From assembly GCA_002869305.1 (NCBI GenBank), contig PKTC01000434.1, forward strand, positions 1-8,860: 8,860 nt of DNA, read 5' to 3'. Position numbers and translations under genes: made by a program. Position 1 is the first letter of the stretch. Each line of letters opens with the position of its first letter. The stretch comes from Marinilabiliales bacterium. GTDB lineage: Bacteria > Bacteroidota > Bacteroidia > Bacteroidales > UBA12077. Of this stretch, positions 1 to 6,439 are shown piece after piece. Below the pieces are notes generated by a model, which ran no database searches, had not been told where the DNA came from, and saw only the letters and a list, made by a program, of their open reading frames with translations.

Positions 1-539
1 TCAAGCTTTTCTGAAAATAAAGTCTGTATTGAATCAATTATTAACAGATCAGGTGAAACATTGAGGGTGTTAGTGATAATATTTTCAAGTGAAGTTTCAC
101 TTAGAATAAAACAATTATCGTTTTGAAGCTCCAATCGCTCTGCTCTCATTTTAAGTTGCTGAGGACTTTCCTCTCCCGATATGTATAATACTTTTAAGTG
201 ATTTAACTTTAGCGCCACTTGCAACGAAAGGGTTGATTTTCCTATTCCAGGTTCACCGCCAATTAAAATCATGGATCCCGGAACTAAACCTCCTCCCAGA
301 ATTCTGTCCAACTCATTAATATTGGTTGAAATCCGACCTTCCTTTTTGCTTTTTATTTCAGAAATTTTTTGTGGTATTTGCTTTTCAGAATCATATGAAA
401 CCTGACTTTGTTTTGATGATTTAGAAACAATTTGTTCTATATAAGTATTCCACTCACCACAGGAAGGACAACGACCTATCCACTTTGCTGATTCGGCTCC
501 ACAGTTTTGGCAAAAATATACCGATTTTGATTTGGCCAT
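1..539 (-). CDS. radA: DNA repair protein RadA/Sms, N-terminal part (3' end outside window)
   Basis: RadA is a RecA-like ATPase that promotes branch migration of recombination intermediates during DNA repair in the cytoplasm. Translating leftward from the ATG at 539-537 gives 179 codons. A four-cysteine zinc finger is at C10, C13, C24 and C27 (CQNC and CPSC). A linker and then the RecA-like core follow, with LDRILGGG near residue 77, Walker A GEPGIGKST at 95-103, YISGEES after it, and a Walker B-like LLIIDS just before the window edge. This order is diagnostic for RadA, which is normally about 455 residues, so roughly 60% lies outside. The start is one base after the rfaE2 stop, implying translational coupling and co-transcription with the genes to its right. 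No defect is visible in the part present. Identification is very secure; the remainder cannot be judged. Confidence 0.96.
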   Translation of the reverse strand, partial: MAKSKSVYFCQNCGAESAKWIGRCPSCGEWNTYIEQIVSKSSKQSQVSYDSEKQIPQKISEIKSKKEGRISTNINELDRILGGGLVPGSMILIGGEPGIGKSTLSLQVALKLNHLKVLYISGEESPQQLKMRAERLELQNDNCFILSETSLENIITNTLNVSPDLLIIDSIQTLFSEKL

Positions 540-540
540 A

Positions 541-1032
541 TTAATTCTGCTTCAATTTATCAATGATAGAAGTGGTTGAGTATCCTTCAATAAAATCAAT
601 TGTAACAACTTCACCGCCCTTAGCAGTAACAATATCATAACCAACTATATCCTCAACATTATAATCACTGCCCTTAACAAGTACATCGGGTTGTACTTTT
701 TGAATAAGATCGTACGGAGTATCTTCATCGAATAACACAACAGCAGAAACAAAACTTAAAGATGCCATTAAAATGGCCCTTGCCTTTTCGTCTTGAACAG
801 GTCTTTTTTCTCCTTTAATTCGTTTTACAGAATTATCCGTATTTAATCCAATAACTAATACATCTCCATGATTAGCCGCTTGTGCTAAATACTCAACATG
901 ACCACGGTGTAAAATATCAAAACAGCCATTGGTAAATACAATCTTTTTATTTTTTAAATTCCAATAAGTTAACATTGGTTCCAGATAATCTATATCAATA
1001 ATTTTAGATTGAATAACATGCAGTTTATCCAT
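541..1032 (-). CDS. rfaE2: D-glycero-beta-D-manno-heptose 1-phosphate adenylyltransferase (stand-alone RfaE2/HldE C-terminal domain)
   Basis: This enzyme transfers AMP from ATP to heptose 1-phosphate, giving ADP-heptose for lipopolysaccharide core or related glycans. The 163-residue protein is one nucleotidyltransferase domain: FTNGCFDILHRGH at 33-45 carries the HxGH signature (H42, H45), RIKGEKRP follows at 71-78, and GYSTTSIIDKL at 150-160 is the terminal motif typical of the RfaE2 family. Enterobacterial HldE fuses a ribokinase-like kinase to this domain; here only the adenylyltransferase is present, so the kinase must be encoded elsewhere. I chose ATG at 1032-1030 over an in-frame TTG six bases upstream. 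The gene begins 28 nt after the preceding membrane-protein gene and ends one base before radA. A related cytidylyltransferase such as TagD is possible but less likely given the length and C-terminal motif. Confidence 0.9.
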   Translation of the reverse strand: MDKLHVIQSKIIDIDYLEPMLTYWNLKNKKIVFTNGCFDILHRGHVEYLAQAANHGDVLVIGLNTDNSVKRIKGEKRPVQDEKARAILMASLSFVSAVVLFDEDTPYDLIQKVQPDVLVKGSDYNVEDIVGYDIVTAKGGEVVTIDFIEGYSTTSIIDKLKQN

Positions 1033-1060
1033 AAGCAAATTTTAAGATGAAACAGTAAAT

Positions 1061-2077
1061 TTAAATATTATTTTTTCTTTTCTTACGCGAATATAGAAAT
1101 AACATCACCACAGAAAATGCTCCAAGTAAGATTGCCAAAATGGCCTGTGACTCATGCTGGATGGTTGCAAATACCAAACCATCTTCTCGAGAAATACCAT
1201 ACAACGAAAGAGCTAAACTTACAATCCAATGAAAGGCGCCAATTCCTCCTTGAACCGGTTCTGCCATGCCTAAACCCCCAATGACTAATAAAAATAATGC
1301 ATCAATAGGTTTTAGAGATTGTGTAGCAGGAATCGCAAAAATTACAACATAGGTCATTAAAAAATACATAGCCCAGATTAAAATAGTATGAAAAAAGAAT
1401 GCTGAGCGATTTCGCATTTTTGTAACTGTTTTAACTCCTGAAATAACCCCCCTTATAATTTTACGAATCTTTATGATTATTTTAACTCTTTTAAATCTTT
1501 TTCGAAAATAATAGAACATAAAAACGAGTGTTGCCAGCACAACAACAATAATTAGCCAATAATAGATTGAGAAATCGACCGTGTTAATAAATTTCTTCGA
1601 AATTGGAATAAAAACATTCTCTTTAATAAATAATCCAAATGATTCAATTTTAGCAATAAATATTACAAATAGAAGCAAAAGAAGTACAACCATATCAATG
1701 GCTCTTTCAATTATTACAGTACCAATTAATGAATCCATTGGAATTTTATCCGACTTTCTTAGCGACCCACATCTACTAATTTCACCTATCCTGGGGAAAT
1801 CAAAATTAGCTAAATACCCAACCATAAGAGCATAGAACACATTCCTAACTGGAGGGTTATAGTTTAAAGGCTCGATCAATAATTTCCACCTGTATGCTCT
1901 ACTAACATAACCAACAACGGCAAAAAACAATGATAGTAATACCCAGTAGTAATTCGCTCGTTTTAAATCTTCAACTAAGGAATTAAAATCTACACCACGA
2001 AAAGCAAGGTACAATAGCAGCATGCCTATTGCTAAAAAAACAAAGAAGTTTAAGGCCCTAAGAATTTTTCGTTTCAA
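1061..2077 (-). CDS. UPF0104 / lysylphosphatidylglycerol synthase TM-region family membrane protein
   Basis: This is an integral inner-membrane protein of the family related to the flippase half of MprF (also called UPF0104, YbhN or AglD-like). The 338 residues contain about seven or eight hydrophobic segments, roughly at 9-26, 44-60, 79-92, 120-142, 172-191, 228-250, 258-275 and 310-329, with a basic cytoplasmic-type stretch at 192-224 and a lysine/arginine-rich C-terminus. Family signatures seen are PRIGEISRCG (95-104), GTVIIERAID (119-128) and QGGIGAFHW (276-284). There is no attached aminoacyltransferase domain, so lysyl transfer is not expected; a role in moving or handling lipid-linked envelope molecules is inference. 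The only reasonable start is TTG at 2077-2075, four bases after the panD stop, with no strong Shine-Dalgarno, which is usual in Bacteroidota. Gene order panD, this gene, then radA is familiar in the phylum. Confidence 0.87.
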   Translation of the reverse strand: MKRKILRALNFFVFLAIGMLLLYLAFRGVDFNSLVEDLKRANYYWVLLSLFFAVVGYVSRAYRWKLLIEPLNYNPPVRNVFYALMVGYLANFDFPRIGEISRCGSLRKSDKIPMDSLIGTVIIERAIDMVVLLLLLFVIFIAKIESFGLFIKENVFIPISKKFINTVDFSIYYWLIIVVVLATLVFMFYYFRKRFKRVKIIIKIRKIIRGVISGVKTVTKMRNRSAFFFHTILIWAMYFLMTYVVIFAIPATQSLKPIDALFLLVIGGLGMAEPVQGGIGAFHWIVSLALSLYGISREDGLVFATIQHESQAILAILLGAFSVVMLFLYSRKKRKNNI

Positions 2078-2081
2078 GAAT

Positions 2082-2432
2082 TTAAATTAATTTATTGTTG
2101 GTAGTATCTGGAAATATTAATACTGGTTTGAATTTTTTAGCTTCTTCAAAATCCATTGAAGCATAAGAGATTATTATGATTACGTCGCCTACTGTTGCTT
2201 TTCTTGCTGCTGGTCCATTTAAACAAATTTCACCTGATCCTCTGTTGCCTTTAATAACATAAGTCTCTAACCTCTCTCCATTATTGATGTTTACAACCTG
2301 AACCTTTTCATTTTCAATAATATTAGAGGCGTCCATTAAATCTTCATCAATTGTAATACTTCCAACGTACTGCAAATTAGCTTCAGTAACAGTTACCTTA
2401 TGTATTTTCGACTTAACAACTTCAATATTCAT
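2082..2432 (-). CDS. panD: Aspartate 1-decarboxylase (pyruvoyl-dependent)
   Basis: PanD decarboxylates L-aspartate to beta-alanine, the partner of pantoate in pantothenate (vitamin B5) and coenzyme A synthesis. The 116-residue proenzyme has normal length. Self-cleavage is expected at G24-S25 in YVGSITID, turning S25 into the pyruvoyl group. Residues known from the E. coli enzyme appear at matching positions: K9, R54, Y58 and the LNGPAAR segment at 71-77. The C-terminal part includes the usual GDVIIIISYASM strand. The start ATG at 2432-2430 lies 27 bases after panC, and the stop is four bases before the next gene, so it sits in the middle of the leftward operon. No key residue is missing. It should be an active cytoplasmic tetramer; maturation may need an accessory factor in some bacteria, and none is visible here. 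Confidence 0.97.
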   Translation of the reverse strand: MNIEVVKSKIHKVTVTEANLQYVGSITIDEDLMDASNIIENEKVQVVNINNGERLETYVIKGNRGSGEICLNGPAARKATVGDVIIIISYASMDFEEAKKFKPVLIFPDTTNNKLI

Positions 2433-2459
2433 AATTAGCTCACTAATTTTGATACAAAT

Positions 2460-3305
2460 TTAAGAATAAAATCTAACATTGTCTATTAATCTTATGTTAC
2501 CGACATGCACTGCTACACAACCTACTGTACCCCTGGTTTGTTTCCATTCAGTAATAGGCTCAAGGCTTGAATCGTCAACTATTTCAAAGTATTCTACATC
2601 CAACAAAGGATTTTCGTTAATTGTGCGAATTACCCAATCCTTTGTTTCCTGAACTGTCAGGCTTTTTGAATTTTCTTTAGCCTCAAATAATGTTCTAGAA
2701 ATTAAAGAAACATTTGCTCTTTGTTCGTCACTTAATAACATATTTCTGGAACTCATTGCAAGACCATCTTCCTCTCGAATTATTGGACATGAAACAATCT
2801 CTATGTCAAATTTCATTTGTTCTGTAATATGCTTAATTACTGCCACTTGCTGAAAGTCCTTTTCTCCGAAATAAGCTTTGTGAGGTTTTACTACTTCGAA
2901 AAGTTTGCTTACAATTAAAGCCACACCACGAAAATGTCCTGGCCTATGTTTTCCTTCCATCACTTTATCAAGATTTCCAAAACTAAATTCTCGATTATCT
3001 TCTTCAGGATACATTTCATTTTCATCTGGAGTAAAAACATAGTCACATTTAACTTTATTTAACTTTTCAATATCTTTTTCCAGAATTCGCGGATATTTCT
3101 TGTAATCGCTCTTATCATTAAACTGAGTTGGATTTACGAAAATACTAACAACAACCACGTCATTTTCTTTGCTTGCAAAATCTAATAGAGACAAATGACC
3201 TTTATGCAAAGCTCCCATTGTTGGTACAAAGCCAATTCTTCTTCCTTTGGATTCTAATCTTTCTAACTCTTTCTTTAATTCTGATGAGCTCTTTAGAATT
3301 TTCAT
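2460..3305 (-). CDS. panC: Pantothenate synthetase (pantoate--beta-alanine ligase)
   Basis: PanC condenses pantoate with beta-alanine using ATP, through a pantoyl-adenylate, to make pantothenate. The 281 residues match the family length. Visible motifs are PTMGALHKGH at 28-37 (the HxGH nucleotide-binding signature, H34 and H37), FVNPTQF at 56-62, HRPGHFRGV at 120-128, FGEKDFQQ at 146-153 and MSSRN at 184-188 (the KMSKS-like loop). All are intact. The start ATG at 3305-3303 gives the usual short lead into the first strand. It is the first gene of the leftward operon and is followed by panD, its substrate supplier. The ketopantoate enzymes PanB and PanE are not in this window. It is divergent from the short GT5-like gene, and a candidate promoter lies 35-67 bases upstream of its start. 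Confidence 0.97.
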   Translation of the reverse strand: MKILKSSSELKKELERLESKGRRIGFVPTMGALHKGHLSLLDFASKENDVVVVSIFVNPTQFNDKSDYKKYPRILEKDIEKLNKVKCDYVFTPDENEMYPEEDNREFSFGNLDKVMEGKHRPGHFRGVALIVSKLFEVVKPHKAYFGEKDFQQVAVIKHITEQMKFDIEIVSCPIIREEDGLAMSSRNMLLSDEQRANVSLISRTLFEAKENSKSLTVQETKDWVIRTINENPLLDVEYFEIVDDSSLEPITEWKQTRGTVGCVAVHVGNIRLIDNVRFYS

Positions 3306-3339
3306 AATATTTACTCAAATGTTAAAATTTAAAGTGGCA

Positions 3340-3372
3340 CAAAGTAAAAAATATTATTTCAATTAATAACAA
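3340..3372 (-). promoter_or_regulatory. Candidate promoter for the panC-panD operon
   Basis: Read on the minus strand, TTG (3372-3370) is followed after 22 bp by TTACTTTG (3347-3340). This matches the Bacteroidota pattern TTG-N17-23-TAnnTTTG except for one base in the -7 element (TT instead of TA). It would start transcription roughly 25-30 bases upstream of the panC ATG. It is a weaker match than the two plus-strand promoters in this window, so the assignment is tentative. Confidence 0.4.
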
Positions 3373-3406
3373 TATAATGGTTCTATAAGTTTAAGGGATC
3401 AGTAAT

Positions 3407-3439
3407 TTGTTGATGATTAATAAATTTTTACTAATTTTG
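3407..3439 (+). promoter_or_regulatory. Promoter for the short GT5-like / DUF4270 / glmS unit
   Basis: TTG (3407-3409) is followed after 22 bp by TAATTTTG (3432-3439), a full match to the Bacteroidota sigma-A pattern TTG-N17-23-TAnnTTTG. Transcription would begin around 3445, about 25 bases before the ATG at 3469, leaving a short leader. The region is AT-rich and shared with the divergent panC promoter. No operator repeat or riboswitch-like fold was recognised in the intergenic region 3306-3468. Confidence 0.65.
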
Positions 3440-3468
3440 CGGTGGTTTAAATTAATTTGAATTTCCAT

Positions 3469-4272
3469 ATGGAAAATACGAAGGTTTTATTTATCTCGCA
3501 AGAAATTACACCATATTTACCAGAGAGTAAGATGTCCTTAATAGGTCGTCATTTGCCACAAGGTATACAAGAGAGGGGAAGAGAAATAAGAACATTCATG
3601 CCCAAGTATGGATCAATAAACGAAAGACGAAATCAATTACATGAAGTAATTCGTTTATCAGGTATGAATTTGATTATTAATGATACAGATCATCCATTAA
3701 TCATAAAAGTTGCCTCAATACAAGCAGCAAGAATGCAGGTCTACTTTATTGACAATGAAGATTATTTTCAACGAAAATCAACTTTTCAAGACGAAAGTGG
3801 GCAAGATTTTGAAGATAACGACGAACGAGCTATCTTCTTTGCAAGAGGGGTTTTAGAAACCGTGAAGAAGTTAAGATGGGCACCAGACATCATCCATTGT
3901 CATGGATGGTTTACAGGTCTTGTTCCTTTATACATAAAGAAAGCCTATCATGAAGACCCGTTGTTTGCCAATTCAAAAATAATATATTCGGTTTACGACG
4001 ATGTTTTTAATAAACCCATGAATAAAGATTTTAGAGACAAAATTCTTTATGAAAATATTACCAAAAACGATGTTAATATATTAAAAGATCCAAACTACAT
4101 TAATTTGAGTAAGCTAGCTATTACTATGTCAGATGCTACAATTATTGGCAGTGAAGCAATAAATCAAGAATTACAAAGTTTTATTAAAGATTCGGATAAA
4201 CCTTATCTGGATTTTAAATCAGAAGAAGAATACATTGATGCTTACTCAGAGTTCTATGACAAAATACTTTAA
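3469..4272 (+). CDS. Short glycogen/starch synthase-like protein (GT5 N-terminal domain only)
   Basis: The 267 residues resemble only the N-terminal Rossmann half of GT5 glycogen synthase (GlgA); the C-terminal nucleotide-sugar-binding half is absent. Similarity is seen at KVLFISQEITPY (5-16), ERAIFFARGVLE (119-130), PDIIHCHGWFTGLVPLYIK (139-157) and the strand KIIYSVYD (170-177). GlgA normally has a KTGGL glycine loop for ADP-glucose near residue 15, but here that position reads LPESKMSLIG, and the usual HDWH motif reads HGWF. The protein is therefore unlikely to synthesise glycogen, although databases usually label such proteins glycogen synthase. I chose ATG at 3469 over an in-frame TTG at 3457 because it fits the family's start. 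It leads a three-gene unit, seven bases before the DUF4270 gene. It shows no frameshift and the next gene follows directly, so it looks like a genuine short family rather than a broken glgA. Role unknown. Confidence 0.8.
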   Translation: MENTKVLFISQEITPYLPESKMSLIGRHLPQGIQERGREIRTFMPKYGSINERRNQLHEVIRLSGMNLIINDTDHPLIIKVASIQAARMQVYFIDNEDYFQRKSTFQDESGQDFEDNDERAIFFARGVLETVKKLRWAPDIIHCHGWFTGLVPLYIKKAYHEDPLFANSKIIYSVYDDVFNKPMNKDFRDKILYENITKNDVNILKDPNYINLSKLAITMSDATIIGSEAINQELQSFIKDSDKPYLDFKSEEEYIDAYSEFYDKIL

Positions 4273-4279
4273 AAAATTT

Positions 4280-5569
4280 ATGAATAAAAAAGAATATTAT
4301 TCCAACCCTAAAAATCTTACAAACTTATTTTTGGGTTTAGTTACAATGGTAATTATAACAATTTCATCGGCTTGTGAACAAGATCCAAGTTCTTTAGGTT
4401 CAAATTTGCTTCCAGACAACATTGATTATCATTACGATACTACATTATCATTCATTGGAAATGTTTATGAGGAGGAACCATATAGTACTTATAACCTAAC
4501 GAATTATTCTATTGGAGTGCTTGACGATGCGTATTTTGGTTTGTTTAAAGCATCATATGCCGGGCAATTTTTACCTACAACATACTATACCAAAGACTCT
4601 ACTGTAACAACATTTGAGGTAGATTCCTTAACTATGTTTATTGCTGTGGATTCTATATACGGATTTCATGATGGTGGACTAAAATTTAATGTATACGAAT
4701 TAAACAAAGAGATTGAAGATGAGTATGATTCAGACGTGGATTTATCCACCTACTATTCGGCTGAAAATCTTATTAGTACAGGATCTGGATTTAGTGGAGA
4801 CACACTAATAGTTATTAGACTAAGCTCTGACTTTGCAAGTAAATTAATTCCAACCGATCCGGAAGACACTACATATAAAAACGTTACTAATTTCTTATCA
4901 GCTTATAATGGAATTGCAATTATTCCTGAGTTAGTAAGCTCTAATGGTGAAGTTGTTAAAATTGACTTTTCATCTGAAGACACAGAAATGCTGATGTATT
5001 ACAACGACAGTTCCGAATTTTCTTATTCACTTGGAAAAACCACAATAAAGAAATTTGCAAGTTATACCAATGATTTTACAGGTTCAGGTGCCGAAGAATA
5101 TATCACCAATGACACAACAATTAATGATGAGCTTATTTTTCTGCAAGGGATTTCTGGTTTAAGTTCTACGATATCTTTTACAAACATTGATACCTGGTTG
5201 GTAGACGACTCTGCATACTCCGTAATAGGGGCCGAATTATATATACCAGTTTATAAAGATGAAGACTTTGAAACTCTTTATCCTCCCGCCAAACTTTATA
5301 TGAGATATGAATATGAGGAAGGGTCTTACTCTTTTATCTCAGATTACTATGATTTTTTAAATGGAAGAGGTGTTTTTGACGGTAATTATGATGAAGAAAA
5401 TGGATATTATAGGTTTTTAATTCCCAGGCATTTAATGCAAATCCTAAATCGTGAAATTGATGGTTATACTATCGATTTAAGTGTTGTAAATAAATCTATC
5501 TTCCCTCACAGGGTAATTCTTCAATCTGGTGAGAATATAAAGATAAAGGTAACATATACAAAACATTAA
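4280..5569 (+). CDS. DUF4270 family lipoprotein
   Basis: This 429-residue exported protein has a basic, asparagine-rich N-terminus, a hydrophobic segment at about 16-30 (LFLGLVTMVIITI), and a lipobox-like SSAC placing the lipidated cysteine at C32. The mature N-terminus CEQDPSSLGSNLLPD is characteristic of DUF4270 proteins of Bacteroidota. The acidic residues just after the cysteine could favour outer-membrane or surface location, but this is a weak clue. The mature part is rich in Asp, Glu, Ser, Thr and Tyr and predicted beta-strand-like, without a recognisable catalytic motif. I prefer the ATG at 4280, seven bases after the preceding stop; starts at 4235 and 4256 would overlap the upstream gene and add a non-signal-like extension. 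It ends six bases before glmS. The function is not known to me; its position next to glmS suggests an envelope role by inference only. Confidence 0.85.
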   Translation: MNKKEYYSNPKNLTNLFLGLVTMVIITISSACEQDPSSLGSNLLPDNIDYHYDTTLSFIGNVYEEEPYSTYNLTNYSIGVLDDAYFGLFKASYAGQFLPTTYYTKDSTVTTFEVDSLTMFIAVDSIYGFHDGGLKFNVYELNKEIEDEYDSDVDLSTYYSAENLISTGSGFSGDTLIVIRLSSDFASKLIPTDPEDTTYKNVTNFLSAYNGIAIIPELVSSNGEVVKIDFSSEDTEMLMYYNDSSEFSYSLGKTTIKKFASYTNDFTGSGAEEYITNDTTINDELIFLQGISGLSSTISFTNIDTWLVDDSAYSVIGAELYIPVYKDEDFETLYPPAKLYMRYEYEEGSYSFISDYYDFLNGRGVFDGNYDEENGYYRFLIPRHLMQILNREIDGYTIDLSVVNKSIFPHRVILQSGENIKIKVTYTKH

Positions 5570-5575
5570 GGTATT

Positions 5576-6427
5576 ATGTGCGGAATAGTTGGATACATTG
5601 GAAATAAACAAGCTTATCCCATATTGGTTAACGGCTTAAAAAGACTTGAGTACAGAGGTTATGACTCTGCAGGCATTTCTTTATTGGACAAAGATGTTAA
5701 AATTTTTAAAAAACGTGGAAAAGTTTCAGATTTAGAAGCTCACGTTGCTAAGGAAGATCTTACCGGAAATATTGGAATTGGCCATACTCGTTGGGCAACT
5801 CACGGCGAGCCTAACGATATCAATGCTAATCCACACACCTCAATGAATGGTAACTTTGTTTTAATACATAATGGAATCATCGAAAATTATAGTCGATTAA
5901 AGGAAAAACTCATTGATCGTGGATATAAATTCTATACTGAAACCGACACTGAAGTATTAGCAAATTTAATCGAATACATTTACATAAAAGGAAACGTTAG
6001 TGCTGAAATTGCTGTCCGATTAGCACTTTCAAAAGTTGTAGGAGCATATGGTTTGGCAATCATTTGTAAGGATGAACCGGATAAATTAATAGCTGCCAGA
6101 AAAGGTAGTCCACTTGTTATTGGTGTTGGTGAGGGTGAATACTATATTGCGTCTGACGCGACTCCAATTGTGGAACATACGAAAAGCGTTATCTATCTTA
6201 ATGATGATGATGTAGCTATTCTTGCGAGAGATGGGCTAACATTAAAAACCATAAAAAATGATCAGCTAATACCAAAAGTTCAAAAGATAGATTTAGATAT
6301 TGGTGAAATTGAAAAAAATGGCTTCGATCATTTTATGCTCAAAGAGATTTTTGAACAACCCCGATCCATCCTCGACACGTTTAGAGGGAGGGTTTCTCTT
6401 GATAAAAATGAAATTCATCTTGGTTGA
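5576..6427 (+). CDS. glmS: Glucosamine-6-phosphate synthase GlmS, N-terminal fragment (glutaminase domain), ended by in-frame TGA
   Basis: GlmS makes glucosamine 6-phosphate from fructose 6-phosphate and glutamine, the entry to UDP-GlcNAc, peptidoglycan and LPS. This 283-residue portion carries the whole class II glutaminase domain: nucleophile C2 after Met removal (MCGIVGYIG), YRGYDSAG at 26-33, HTRWATHGEPN at 70-80 with R72, HNGIIENY at 98-105, and ETDTEVLAN at 122-130 with D124. It continues into the start of the isomerase region (FDHFMLKEIFEQP, 250-262) and stops at TGA 6425-6427. Reading through this codon continues in the same frame into the rest of GlmS, so it is an interrupted gene, not a natural short enzyme. 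Alone it might hydrolyse glutamine but could not make glucosamine 6-phosphate. It lies six bases after the DUF4270 gene in the same unit. Confidence 0.9.
   Translation: MCGIVGYIGNKQAYPILVNGLKRLEYRGYDSAGISLLDKDVKIFKKRGKVSDLEAHVAKEDLTGNIGIGHTRWATHGEPNDINANPHTSMNGNFVLIHNGIIENYSRLKEKLIDRGYKFYTETDTEVLANLIEYIYIKGNVSAEIAVRLALSKVVGAYGLAIICKDEPDKLIAARKGSPLVIGVGEGEYYIASDATPIVEHTKSVIYLNDDDVAILARDGLTLKTIKNDQLIPKVQKIDLDIGEIEKNGFDHFMLKEIFEQPRSILDTFRGRVSLDKNEIHLG
6425..6427 (+). other. glmS: In-frame TGA interrupting glmS
   Basis: The codon follows CTT GGT and precedes TTA CAT CAA GTA ATG, all in the glmS frame. From my memory of Bacteroidota GlmS proteins a glycine-glycine pair is common here, so GGA to TGA (one base) is the simplest origin; other single-base ancestors are possible. 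No insertion or deletion is involved: the read-through product would be 611 residues, the family's usual size. The eight gene ends visible in the window are all TAA, and I see no other in-frame TGA in the remaining genes. Confidence 0.9.
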
Positions 6428-6439
6428 TTACATCAAGTA

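Noticed and set aside
1581..1835. Plus-strand 84-codon open frame
   Set aside because: It lies wholly inside and antisense to the UPF0104 membrane-protein gene, whose family motifs are clear; it has no recognisable motif or promoter.
3457..3468. TTG start at 3457 for the short GT5-like protein
   Set aside because: The ATG four codons later fits the conserved start just before the first beta strand.
4235..4279. Earlier ATG starts for the DUF4270 protein (4235, 4238, 4256)
   Set aside because: They would overlap the upstream gene and put an unlikely extension before an otherwise normal lipoprotein signal; ATG 4280 fits better.
6425..6427. Selenocysteine or Trp/Gly recoding of the glmS TGA
   Set aside because: No selenocysteine role is known in GlmS, no other in-frame TGA is seen in the window, and the Trp codons checked use TGG; a nonsense change or base-call error is simpler.
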